A stretch of 64,000 bases of DNA. Source: Caldalkalibacillus mannanilyticus JCM 10596 (GTDB lineage Bacteria; Bacillota; Bacilli; Caldalkalibacillales; JCM-10596). The notes beneath the pieces were generated by a model. The model was not told where the DNA came from and made no database searches. It saw nothing but the letters and a program-made list of their open reading frames with translations. Positions 30,428 to 38,685 of this stretch are shown here, piece after piece (positions within the stretch are counted from its first letter, which is position 1; each line of letters opens with the position of its first letter). The DNA lies in contig NZ_BAMO01000017.1 of NCBI RefSeq assembly GCF_000615945.1, forward strand, positions 1-64,000, written 5' to 3'. Both the position numbers and the translations under genes were made by a program.

Positions 30428-31618
30428 ATGGAACAACCAATTATGCTGACAATATCTGCTGCAGAATGGGACGGTATACAACACCGTCCCCATCATTTTA
30501 TGAGAAGAAGTGCACGTTCAGGCTGGAGAGTGATTTATGTTGAACCGCCTGCAACCTTGATAGCACCCTTAAAAAATAAAAAAATGCTGGAACGTTGGAA
30601 ATGCTGGCGCAAAGGATTGAGAAAAACGGAGGAAGGTATTTACTTATTAGCTCCTCCTCCAACCTTGCCATTCGGTAATAAATACCGTTGGGTCAATAAA
30701 TTCAATCAGTGGCTTATTTCTCGTTCGATTAAAAAAGCTCTTTCTCGCTTTAAGGCAAGTGAGATTGATCTTTTTACGTTTCTGCCCAATATAGTGGACA
30801 TGCTTCCTGCTCTTTCAGTTAGAAAGGTCATTTACGACTGTGTAGATGACCATGCTGCTTTCACTGGATTGATCAATGCGGATGTGGTCCATCAGATGGA
30901 AAAGGAGCTTATGGCAAGAGCTGATGTTTCGTTTTCAACAGCAAGGCAGTTGATGGAGGATCGTCAAGGCTGGAGCTCAAATTTTCATTTGGTACCGAAT
31001 GGTGCGGAATATGAGCATTTTGAAGCAGCCAGTCAAGAGGGGACTTTTCCACTTCCGCAGGAGCTACAGGAAATCTCAAGACCTATAGTAGGTTTTTATG
31101 GAGGGATTAGCGATTGGATCAATATTCCCTTGATAACTGAAGTAGCTAGAGAAATGACCCATTTATCCTTTGTCTTTATCGGTCCTGTGGCAACGCAGGT
31201 TGAAGAATTGAAAAAACTGCCGAATGTACATATGCTTGGAACAAAAGCGTATCAGGATTTACCTCAGTATATTCAGTATTTCGATACAACCTTAATTCCC
31301 TTTCGAATCAATAAGTTAACCGAGAGTGTCAATCCAGTTAAATTGTACGAATACCTTTCGGCTGGTAAGCCTGTCGTATCGACTCCTTTGCCTGAGGTGC
31401 TGAGCTATCGCGAGGTGGTGGAGATAGGCTCGACGAAAGAAGAGCTACTATCAGCGATCGAAAAAACGATACAGCCTGAGTCCCACACAACAGAGCAAAT
31501 TACTAAACGCCAAGAAGTAGGACGGACAAACTCATGGGACGCTCGCTGGGAGCAAATCGTTGCTTTGATTCAGGAAGGTCAACCAAAGGAGAAAAGAGAG
31601 TATGTCACGAAGCGATAA
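30428..31618 (+). CDS. Glycosyltransferase, GT4-like (TuaH-like)
   Basis: 396 residues, ATG after AAGGGGGC. The N-terminus (ISAAEWDGIQHRPHHFMRRS, VIYVEPPA) resembles the TuaH-like glycosyltransferases of teichuronic-acid and wall-polymer clusters. The C-terminal domain has IVGFYGGISDWINIPL, FVFIGPV, and NPVKLYEYLSAGKPVVSTPLP, the GT-B donor site. It ends inside the next gene (17-base overlap). It probably adds one sugar of the wall-polymer repeat on the lipid carrier. Sugar specificity unknown. Confidence 0.83.
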   Translation: MEQPIMLTISAAEWDGIQHRPHHFMRRSARSGWRVIYVEPPATLIAPLKNKKMLERWKCWRKGLRKTEEGIYLLAPPPTLPFGNKYRWVNKFNQWLISRSIKKALSRFKASEIDLFTFLPNIVDMLPALSVRKVIYDCVDDHAAFTGLINADVVHQMEKELMARADVSFSTARQLMEDRQGWSSNFHLVPNGAEYEHFEAASQEGTFPLPQELQEISRPIVGFYGGISDWINIPLITEVAREMTHLSFVFIGPVATQVEELKKLPNVHMLGTKAYQDLPQYIQYFDTTLIPFRINKLTESVNPVKLYEYLSAGKPVVSTPLPEVLSYREVVEIGSTKEELLSAIEKTIQPESHTTEQITKRQEVGRTNSWDARWEQIVALIQEGQPKEKREYVTKR

Positions 31619-33158
31619 GATCGTAGGTGTTGCCTTTTTACTATTGTCAGTGACTATCGTCAGCCGATTAATAGGATTTGTTCGACAACAGGTCATTGCT
31701 TACTACTATGGTACAAGTTTGGAAGCTTCTGCTTTTTCGGCTGCATTTACTATCCCTACTCTGATTCTAACGATAACAGGAGGGGCCTTATCTGCGGCAC
31801 TTATCCCGATGATCATTCGGTTAAGGAATCAAGGGGAGGAATTACGGAATCAACAGATGATCGGAACGGTTTTAAGCGTGACCTCTATTGTTACAATCAT
31901 CCTTTCTGTTGTACTTTATCTCTTTTTGGAGCCGCTGGTCAATATATACGTTCACGGCTATGACGCTGATGGAAGAGCGTTAGTCCTGAAGATGCTACAG
32001 ATTATTGTTCCGTTTCTCATTGTCATTGGCTTAATTAGCTTAATTACTTCGATTTTAAACGCCTACCGTTACTATTTTATTCCAAGCTTAGGACCGATCT
32101 TTTACAGTACTGGCGTCATTGTAGCGGCTTTGTTCTTTGCTCAGTCTTATGGAATTGTAAGCTTAATGGTGGGAATGGCAGCAGGGTTTCTCGCTCATCT
32201 TGTCTTTGCCCTTTCTTTTATCTTAAAGAAGAAGATTTCTCTTCGACCTCAATTCGTTTTTAATGAGGATATGAAGCAGGTAGGGATTCTTCTTTTCCCT
32301 ATTTTTATCAGCATAACGGTATTTCAATTGAATACGTTAGTTGATAGGTCATTGGGCTCTTCAGTTGGGGATGAAGCGATAGCAGCGTTAAACTACGCGA
32401 ATACGATCATTCAGCTTCCATTGAGCTTGTTTGTAGGCTCAATGGTTCTGCCGTTGTTCCCTATGATTGCCGATAAGCTTTCCAAAAATGATTTCTCAGG
32501 AACGAATCATTTATTAGCTAATTCTTATCGTCTATTGGGAATTTTACTTCTGCCGGTGATGGGGGGCTTTCTTGTATTAGCCGAGCCGATTATTGCTATC
32601 TTGTTTCAGCGTGGTGAATTTGATGCCGCATCGACTCGGCAGACTAGCCTAGCTCTCATGTTTTATGCTTTTATGCTCTTCCCTTTTGCCATGAGAGATG
32701 TTATGACTCGTGCTTTTTATTCACTAAAGGATACGTGGACACCTGTTATTAATAGTGTTATTATGGTGGCGATTAATATTGGTCTTATGTTGCTTCTTGT
32801 TCCTAAGCTTGGCATGATCGGAATAGCTGGCTCCACTTCGATTGCTTCGATTGTCGCTTATATCCGCTTACGCCATCTTCTTAGAAAAAGAATCGGGGCG
32901 TTCCAGTCTGAGAAAAATAGCAAGGCTTGGTGGCGCATCCTCTTCAATACATTGGTCTTTACCTTAACAGCATTAGCGCTCTACTACGGTTTAGCTTATT
33001 TTTGGTCTAATCCTACAGGAGTTCACCTCTATGCTCGAACAATCATTAGCTTTGCTATTGCAGGAGCTATCTATCTCTATTTAACCTTCCAGCTTGAAAC
33101 TGATGAAGTAAGCTGGTTAAAGGAACGCATTCAAAAGCTGTTAAAAAAGCGTGCCTAG
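31602..33158 (+). CDS. MurJ/MviN-type lipid-linked oligosaccharide flippase
   Basis: 518 residues, hydrophobic throughout with about 14 membrane helices. LIGFVRQQVIAYYYGTSLEASAF at the N-terminus, the GGALSAALIPMI helix and NTLVDRSLGS are typical of MurJ (MOP superfamily). Its position between wall-polymer glycosyltransferases suggests a dedicated flippase for the polymer's lipid-linked unit, but a lipid II role cannot be excluded. The start overlaps the preceding gene by 17 bases, which indicates coupling. Confidence 0.9.
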   Translation: MSRSDKIVGVAFLLLSVTIVSRLIGFVRQQVIAYYYGTSLEASAFSAAFTIPTLILTITGGALSAALIPMIIRLRNQGEELRNQQMIGTVLSVTSIVTIILSVVLYLFLEPLVNIYVHGYDADGRALVLKMLQIIVPFLIVIGLISLITSILNAYRYYFIPSLGPIFYSTGVIVAALFFAQSYGIVSLMVGMAAGFLAHLVFALSFILKKKISLRPQFVFNEDMKQVGILLFPIFISITVFQLNTLVDRSLGSSVGDEAIAALNYANTIIQLPLSLFVGSMVLPLFPMIADKLSKNDFSGTNHLLANSYRLLGILLLPVMGGFLVLAEPIIAILFQRGEFDAASTRQTSLALMFYAFMLFPFAMRDVMTRAFYSLKDTWTPVINSVIMVAINIGLMLLLVPKLGMIGIAGSTSIASIVAYIRLRHLLRKRIGAFQSEKNSKAWWRILFNTLVFTLTALALYYGLAYFWSNPTGVHLYARTIISFAIAGAIYLYLTFQLETDEVSWLKERIQKLLKKRA

Positions 33159-33184
33159 TCTGTAGTTATTATTTGGAGGTTATT

Positions 33185-34410
33185 ATGAATTTATTACATC
33201 GTCTATTATGGGTTCTTGTCCTGTTTCCTTGGTTAGATGTGTTCTTTCGTTCCTACCTGCCTGGATTTGTCAGTAGCTTGTGGGACGAAATGTTTATTGT
33301 GGTGATCCTCTTTTTTGTTTGGTTATACAAGCGTCATGAGTCGAGAGCTCTTGTGATTCCCACAGGGATTCGTTGGCCCTTTTATGCTTTCTTGTTTTTC
33401 TGCGTTGGCTCTATTGTTATTCATGTTGTTCCACTTGCAGTCAGTATCGATGCCATGCGTGTGGTTTTCCAATCGATGTTCTTTATCCTCTTGACCATGT
33501 ATACCCTTGAGGAGGAAAGAAGAGTGGATCAATTTATGAACCTTTTAATTGTCAGTACTGTGCTTATTTCCTTCTACGGTATGTATGAGTATGCTTTTAA
33601 AGTAGAATCTACTCGTTGGGAACATACCAAGGATAAGGATAATTTCCGTATTATTTCAATTATGAGTAATCCGAACGCCTTAGCAGGCTATCTGAACATG
33701 ATGCTTGCCTTTACGACAGCTCTTGTCCTTTTTCTGAAAGATAAAAAACTAAAGCTGATTTACCTCGTAGCCTCTCTTCCTATTATGGTGGCATTGATGC
33801 TCACCTTCTCCCGGGGGGCTTGGATTGCTTTTGTAGCGATGGGGATATTCTATATTTGGGTTTGGAATAAGAAATGGCTTTTAGCCCTTCCAGTCCTTGG
33901 AGCAATTGCTCCTTTTGTCATGCCAGCAGCTGTTACTTCGCGCTTTATGAAGCTATTTGATAAAAATTACTATAAGATGAGCAGTGAGTATGGGAGAATC
34001 TCGTTTTGGCAGGAAGCCATAGATAAAATATACGAAAACCCTATTTCGGGGTAGGGATGGGGACGTTTGGAGATTCAGTGCCGCAGCGTCATCATATTCC
34101 TTTTTCAACATGGGTAGATAATCATTATTTGAAGATGGGAGCTGAAATTGGACTGTTGGGTCTAATTGCTTTTATCGTCCTTCTCTTTATGGTATTCTTC
34201 TATGCCTATCGTCTGTCCAAGAAGGTTGAGCGTGATCGTGATCAGGCTTATTTGATCGGAATTTGCGGTGTAGTCATTGTTATGTTCATTCAAAATGTGA
34301 CGGCAAGTATTTGGGAAGCCTTAACGGTAGCAGTATTCTTCTATGCCTTTATTGGGTTATTATTTGCCCAGCTATGGAAACAACAGAGGAAAGGGTCTAA
34401 GCAGACATGA
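33185..34410 (+). CDS. O-antigen ligase / polymerase-like membrane protein (one frameshift)
   Basis: Starts at ATG 33185, 5 bases after GGAGG; a TTG at 33173 overlaps that site and is not the start. About 10-12 membrane helices, a NPNALAGYLNMML segment and LTFSRGAWIAF, plus the large loop ending in GVGMGTFGDSV, NHYLKMGAEIGLLGLIAF: the WaaL/Wzy-like pattern. The frame breaks at a G run (34048-34051). Five Gs instead of four would join the halves as PISGVGMG and give 408 residues. It could polymerise the wall polymer repeat or transfer it to a carrier. It overlaps the next gene by ATGA. Confidence 0.85.
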
Positions 34411-35549
34411 AGATTTTACAAGTGATAGGTGGAGGAGAAAAGGGTGGATCAAGAAACTATCTGCTTACATTAACAGAGGAATTGAGGGCAAGGGGATTTG
34501 ACGTCGAGATTGCTTGCTTTCTAGAGGATGTTGTAGCAGATTCAGCCAGAAAGAAGTCCATTCCGGTCACCGTCTTTCCGATGAAAAGCCTTTTTGATAT
34601 CAAGGTGATTGCCCAGCTTAAGAAATACATTCTAGAACGCGGCTTTGATGTCGTGCATACTCATGGAGTTCGTGCTAATTTTGTCGGCAGGCTAGCTGCA
34701 AGAAAGATTAATATTCCGGTCGTCACTACTGTCCACAGCTCGATCTATCATGATTATTCTCATCCATTAAAGAAGCTTTTTTATCATCGAATTGAGAAGC
34801 TGACTCGTCCTTTCACCGATCACTTTATTGCAGTAGCTGGTTCGCTAAAGCAGGAGCTGGAGCAGGATGGCATTCCGCCTGAGCGAATTGATGTCGTCTA
34901 TAACGGGCTTTCACCGTCTTTTGCTTTTGAAGCGCCAACCTCCTCCTTACGAGCAGAACTAGGGATCGATGAGAAGCTTCCTATCTTAATGACCATAGGT
35001 CGCTTGGAGGCAGTGAAAAATCAGGCGTTGCTTTTGCAAATTTGGGCAACGCTATATAAACAACTTGATTTTTGTGGTGTTATTGTAGGAGATGGTCCAT
35101 TGCGCCAAGAGCTTGAAGAACAAGCACGCACGCTTGGAATTGCGGATCGTGTCCATTTCCTTGGATTTAGAAACGATATTTATTCCTTGCTTACGCAGGC
35201 AGATGTCTTTATTCTCACCTCTAATATGGAAGGATTACCGATTACTCTCTTAGAATCGATGGCAGGTCGAACACCTGTCGTGGTTTCCAAGGTAGGGGGG
35301 ATGCCAGAAGTGATAGACATGGCGAAAAACGGATATACCGTACCTGCAGGGGATGTAGAGCAATTTGCTGCTCGTATTCAGGAAATCATACGTCAGCCAG
35401 AATTGAAAGAGCGTTTAGGAGAACAGGGGTATGAAACACTAATGAAGCATTTTACCGGAGAAACATTTATTCAGAATACAATTCAAATTTATAATAAAGT
35501 GACTCAATTCTCTGAGGATTCCTCAAGTGGGAAGGGGGGCAAATCATGA
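34407..35549 (+). CDS. Glycosyltransferase, GT4 family
   Basis: 380 residues; ATGA overlap with the preceding gene. QVIGGGEKGGSRNYLLTLTE at the N-terminus, VVHTHGVRANFVGRLAARK, then the donor domain LMTIGRLEAVKNQALLLQI, GVIVGDGPLRQEL, and NMEGLPITLLESMAGRTPVV with the EX7E glutamates. A canonical GT4 enzyme of the wall-polymer operon. The sugar donor is not known. Confidence 0.9.
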   Translation: MKILQVIGGGEKGGSRNYLLTLTEELRARGFDVEIACFLEDVVADSARKKSIPVTVFPMKSLFDIKVIAQLKKYILERGFDVVHTHGVRANFVGRLAARKINIPVVTTVHSSIYHDYSHPLKKLFYHRIEKLTRPFTDHFIAVAGSLKQELEQDGIPPERIDVVYNGLSPSFAFEAPTSSLRAELGIDEKLPILMTIGRLEAVKNQALLLQIWATLYKQLDFCGVIVGDGPLRQELEEQARTLGIADRVHFLGFRNDIYSLLTQADVFILTSNMEGLPITLLESMAGRTPVVVSKVGGMPEVIDMAKNGYTVPAGDVEQFAARIQEIIRQPELKERLGEQGYETLMKHFTGETFIQNTIQIYNKVTQFSEDSSSGKGGKS

Positions 35550-36652
35550 GTAAGCGAGTCTTAGTCGCAGGATATTATGGGGCTCGTAATACGGGAGACG
35601 AGGCAATTCTTACAGGTATTATCCATTCCTTGCATCGGGAAGGAATAACAGATATTACTGTCCTTAGTCGAACCCCAGAAGAAACACGCGAGATGCACAA
35701 TGTAAAGAGTATCTATATTGGACGTAAATGGGATGGCATCTCAGCAATTTATAAGGAAATGAAAAAAAGTGACTTATTTATTCTGGGAGGAGGAGGACTT
35801 CTACAGGATTATACAAGGCGTGTTGTTCCTTACTGGCTGAGTAGGGTCGTAGTCGCACTGGTGGCAGGAACTCCAGTGATGTATTATGCCCAGGGAATGG
35901 GACCGCTGAGAACCTCCTTTGCTCGCCGTCTTGTTCGTCTTGTATCCAATCGTGTGAAGCACATTACCTTAAGGGATACCCCATCCTTCGAGTTGTTAGA
36001 AGAGATTGGCGTGACACGTCCTCCTATGACCATTACGGCGGACCCAGCCTTAGCGATTAAAATCGAAAGCGATGGGAAAATGCTATTAGCTAAGGAAGGG
36101 ATTCAGCTAGGTGGAAAGTGCAAAATTGCTATCTCTCTCCGACCATGGAAAGAGGATGAGCGTTATCTGCCTCAATTAATTACAGCCTTACAACAAGTGA
36201 AAGATACATTAGATGCAGAGCTGATCCTTATTCCTTTCCAATATGGCGAAGACGAAGAAATCAGCAGACAGGTCAAAGAACAAATTCAAGGTGAAAATGT
36301 CCATGTCATTGAAGGAAGATATACCCCCGAGCAATTGGCAGCTATGCTGAAAGAAATGGATGGTGTGATTGCCATGCGTCTACATGCCATTATTCTCGGA
36401 GCTCTTTCTTGTCTTCCTTCCTTCGGTATTGTCTACGATCCTAAAGTTCTGCGCTTCATGGAGAGAGCAGATATTGATGCCTATAGCTGGCCACTCGAAC
36501 AAATACCCACTCATTCTGAAGCTTTTGTTCAGAGAATGGTGCATTGGACAAGTCAACTAGAATCCATCCGTGAAAAGATGAAACAGCCAGTAGATGCCAT
36601 GAAGCAGGAAGCACTGAAAAATGCTCAAATTGCCAAACAATTGATGGAATAA
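35546..36652 (+). CDS. csaB: Polysaccharide pyruvyl transferase CsaB
   Basis: 368 residues, ATGA overlap with the preceding glycosyltransferase. The N-terminal VAGYYGARNTGDEAILTGI and the FILGGGGLLQDYT, YYAQGMGPL and VIAMRLHAIILG motifs are those of CsaB-type transferases. CsaB adds a pyruvate ketal from phosphoenolpyruvate to the ManNAc of the secondary wall polymer. That pyruvate is the ligand of SLH domains. At least five SLH proteins are encoded in this window, so enzyme and clients are co-located. Confidence 0.95.
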   Translation: MSKRVLVAGYYGARNTGDEAILTGIIHSLHREGITDITVLSRTPEETREMHNVKSIYIGRKWDGISAIYKEMKKSDLFILGGGGLLQDYTRRVVPYWLSRVVVALVAGTPVMYYAQGMGPLRTSFARRLVRLVSNRVKHITLRDTPSFELLEEIGVTRPPMTITADPALAIKIESDGKMLLAKEGIQLGGKCKIAISLRPWKEDERYLPQLITALQQVKDTLDAELILIPFQYGEDEEISRQVKEQIQGENVHVIEGRYTPEQLAAMLKEMDGVIAMRLHAIILGALSCLPSFGIVYDPKVLRFMERADIDAYSWPLEQIPTHSEAFVQRMVHWTSQLESIREKMKQPVDAMKQEALKNAQIAKQLME

Positions 36653-36666
36653 GTAGGGGTTCATAT

Positions 36667-37389
36667 ATGGAGATAAAAAAGGTAAGAATATTAGATAAGC
36701 CGATCCATATTATTAATATGGAACAAACCATTCAGTATCTAAGGGAAAAAACAGAACAGGGAGAGAAGCAATTTATTATTGCTCAGAACCCAGAAAAGAT
36801 AATGAAAAGCCTAGAGGATGAGGAATTATCCACTATTATTGAAGAAAAAGCTACACTCTTGATCGCAGATGGGATTGGACTGGTGATTGCCGCTAAATTA
36901 TTAGGCTTACCTTCGATTCCTCGTGTGACAGGAGTAGGATTATTTGAAGAGATGGTCAAGGTAGCGCATCAGGATCAGAAAAGCCTTTTTCTCTATGGGG
37001 CATCCCCTGAAGTAAATGAGAAGGCGGAAGAGGTCTTAAAGCAGCGCTATCCAGACATCCGGATTGCAGGACGTCTGCATGGCTATGAGAAGGATACAGC
37101 GAAGGTTTTAAGTGCTATTCAAGAAGCAGCTCCAGATTATCTCTTTGTTGCTCTAGGGAGTCCTGGTCAGGAGAAGTGGATCGCTAAATACCTCGATGAG
37201 CTTCCTGTACGGTTGGTTATGGGAGTAGGAGGGACATTAGATGTCCTTACTGGAAATGTCAAACGTGCCCCTGTCTGGATGCAAAAGCTGGGGATCGAAT
37301 GGCTCCATCGTTTATTGAAACAACCAACAAGAGCAGGAAGAATGATGAACCTGCCTAAATTTATGCTAAAAGTGCTCAAGAATCGTTAA
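36667..37389 (+). CDS. tagA: WecG/TagA/CpsF-family N-acetylmannosaminyltransferase
   Basis: 240 residues, 14 bases behind csaB. Core motifs of GT26: ADGIGLVIAAKLLG, RVTGVGLFEEM, LFLYGASPEVNEKAEEVL, DYLFVALGSPGQEKWI, VGGTLDVLTGNVKRAPVWMQ, and the C-terminal LGIEWLHRLLKQPTRAGRM membrane-binding end. It adds ManNAc to C55-PP-GlcNAc, giving the linkage unit that CsaB-type systems pyruvylate. Its stop codon lies in the loop of a terminator shared with the opposite gene. Confidence 0.93.
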   Translation: MEIKKVRILDKPIHIINMEQTIQYLREKTEQGEKQFIIAQNPEKIMKSLEDEELSTIIEEKATLLIADGIGLVIAAKLLGLPSIPRVTGVGLFEEMVKVAHQDQKSLFLYGASPEVNEKAEEVLKQRYPDIRIAGRLHGYEKDTAKVLSAIQEAAPDYLFVALGSPGQEKWIAKYLDELPVRLVMGVGGTLDVLTGNVKRAPVWMQKLGIEWLHRLLKQPTRAGRMMNLPKFMLKVLKNR

Positions 37390-37403
37390 TCTTCTTGAGC
37401 ACT
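37371..37403. terminator. Bidirectional terminator built into two overlapping 3' ends
   Basis: Perfect 12-bp arms AGTGCTCAAGAA (37371-37382) and TTCTTGAGCACT (37392-37403); the 9-base loop contains both stop codons. T- or A-rich bases follow on both sides. Confidence 0.8.
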
Positions 37404-38039
37404 TTCCTTATATGGACGTTCACAATAGAGCTCCTTGCCCAATTGGATCTGGACCTGAGCATTGGTGAGGTTGGTAAGTTCATTGACGACCTGCTCTTCG
37501 TTCCCTGTGGGAATCAAGAGAGTCATGATCACATTCTCCATAAATTGAGTATCTGCCACATCATATTCTTTGTTCGTCACTTCATTTAACACTTTGCCAT
37601 GCCACGTATAATCCATCGTAATGATGATTTCACGATGCAGAACCCTCTCTATAATCCCTGCGGCATAGATACCTTCCTTCGCTGCTCGACCATAGGCACG
37701 AATCAATCCACCAGCGCCTAATTTAATTCCACCAAAGTACCTTGTGACAACGACCACGGTGTTTTTGAGCTGAAGCTTCTTCAGTATCTCAAGCATGGGT
37801 TTACCTGCTGTACCGCTTGGTTCTCCATCATCATTCGCCTTTTGAATCTCATCCTGCTCGCCAATAAGATAAGCAGAACAGTTATGAGTAGCATCCCAGT
37901 GCTTCTTTTTGATATAATGGATAAAGTCTTGTGCTTTTTCCTCTGATTGTACTCGGTCTACATAAGAAATGAAGCGGGAACGTTCAATAATGATCTCATG
38001 TTCCGCTGAACCAGCAATGGTTTTATAGATTTCAGACAT
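37386..38039 (-). CDS. yigZ: YigZ/IMPACT-family protein
   Basis: 217 residues. The start chosen is the ATG at 38039, which sits 8 bases after AAGGAG; an in-frame GTG nine bases upstream overlaps that site. Motifs of the UPF0029/IMPACT domain: RSRFISYVDRV, DATHNCSAYLIGE, ANDDGEPSGTAGKPML, VTRYFGGIKLGAGGLIRAYG. A C-terminal ferredoxin-like domain follows (about residues 140-205). The bacterial role is poorly defined and it has no clear link to the wall genes. It converges on tagA with a four-base overlap. Confidence 0.93.
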   Translation of the reverse strand: MSEIYKTIAGSAEHEIIIERSRFISYVDRVQSEEKAQDFIHYIKKKHWDATHNCSAYLIGEQDEIQKANDDGEPSGTAGKPMLEILKKLQLKNTVVVVTRYFGGIKLGAGGLIRAYGRAAKEGIYAAGIIERVLHREIIITMDYTWHGKVLNEVTNKEYDVADTQFMENVIMTLLIPTGNEEQVVNELTNLTNAQVQIQLGKELYCERPYKESAQED

Positions 38040-38685
38040 AACGACCACTCCTTGTGCATACTATGTTCTGATTATCTCAAATAAATCCCGAATGTGCATG
38101 TTTTAACTAAGCGGGAAAACCATTGTGTAAATACATAAGAAATCAAGAGGAAAGTATATGGCAAGCTGGAAAATTGTTAGTAATGACAAAAAAGCGACAG
38201 ATGACGTATACTCATAGTTGTCAGCAGATAAATGGCGGATACAAATAAAATGAAAAAAGTTTCAACTTTTTTTGAGAAATCCGCAACTTTTATTTCTGGC
38301 CAACGTTAAATATATGTGACCATCGGAAAGCGTGACAAAAAAATACAAATTTTTTATTTCGTCTATAAAAAAACTTTTCGAATTCTATTAACTTATAGTA
38401 GAATATATGGTACACTGTATTTGGTATTTTTCCCCTTTACGTTTTACAAGATTGGTTGTATACTAGTAAAGGTAATTATTGCAAGTATCACTTTTTTATC
38501 TCTCATTGTTTACAAGTTTCTACAAAGATAATTCATTTTATCTCTGTAGATCTAAAATTATATAAGTTAAGATTTGCTCAACTCAAGGAAGGGGGTGCAT
38601 GCCGATGAGAGAACAGAGCTATAGCAATAAGTTACAAAACACAAACACACAAAAAAGAGATTTCCGAGGAGGAGAAACAAAGGTT
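38040..38685 (+). promoter_or_regulatory. Long leader of the S-layer gene with tandem promoters and two start sites
   Basis: A 550-base gap plus leader. Two sigma-A-like promoters are spaced 48 bases apart: TTAACT-N17-TACACT (38388-38416) and TTTACG-N17-TATACT (38436-38464). Upstream are an AT-rich palindrome AAAAAAGTT/AACTTTTTT (38253-38272) and a flanking pair GCGGAT/ATCCGC (38235-38240, 38279-38284). The first start, ATG 38599, directly follows GGAAGGGGGTG. The second, ATG 38686, follows GAGGAGGAG and is in the same frame 87 bases later. Confidence 0.55.

Noticed and set aside
38316-38531. 71-codon open frame in the S-layer leader
   Set aside because: Overlaps the predicted tandem promoters, is very AT-rich (Phe/Ile/Tyr), and has no ribosome binding site.
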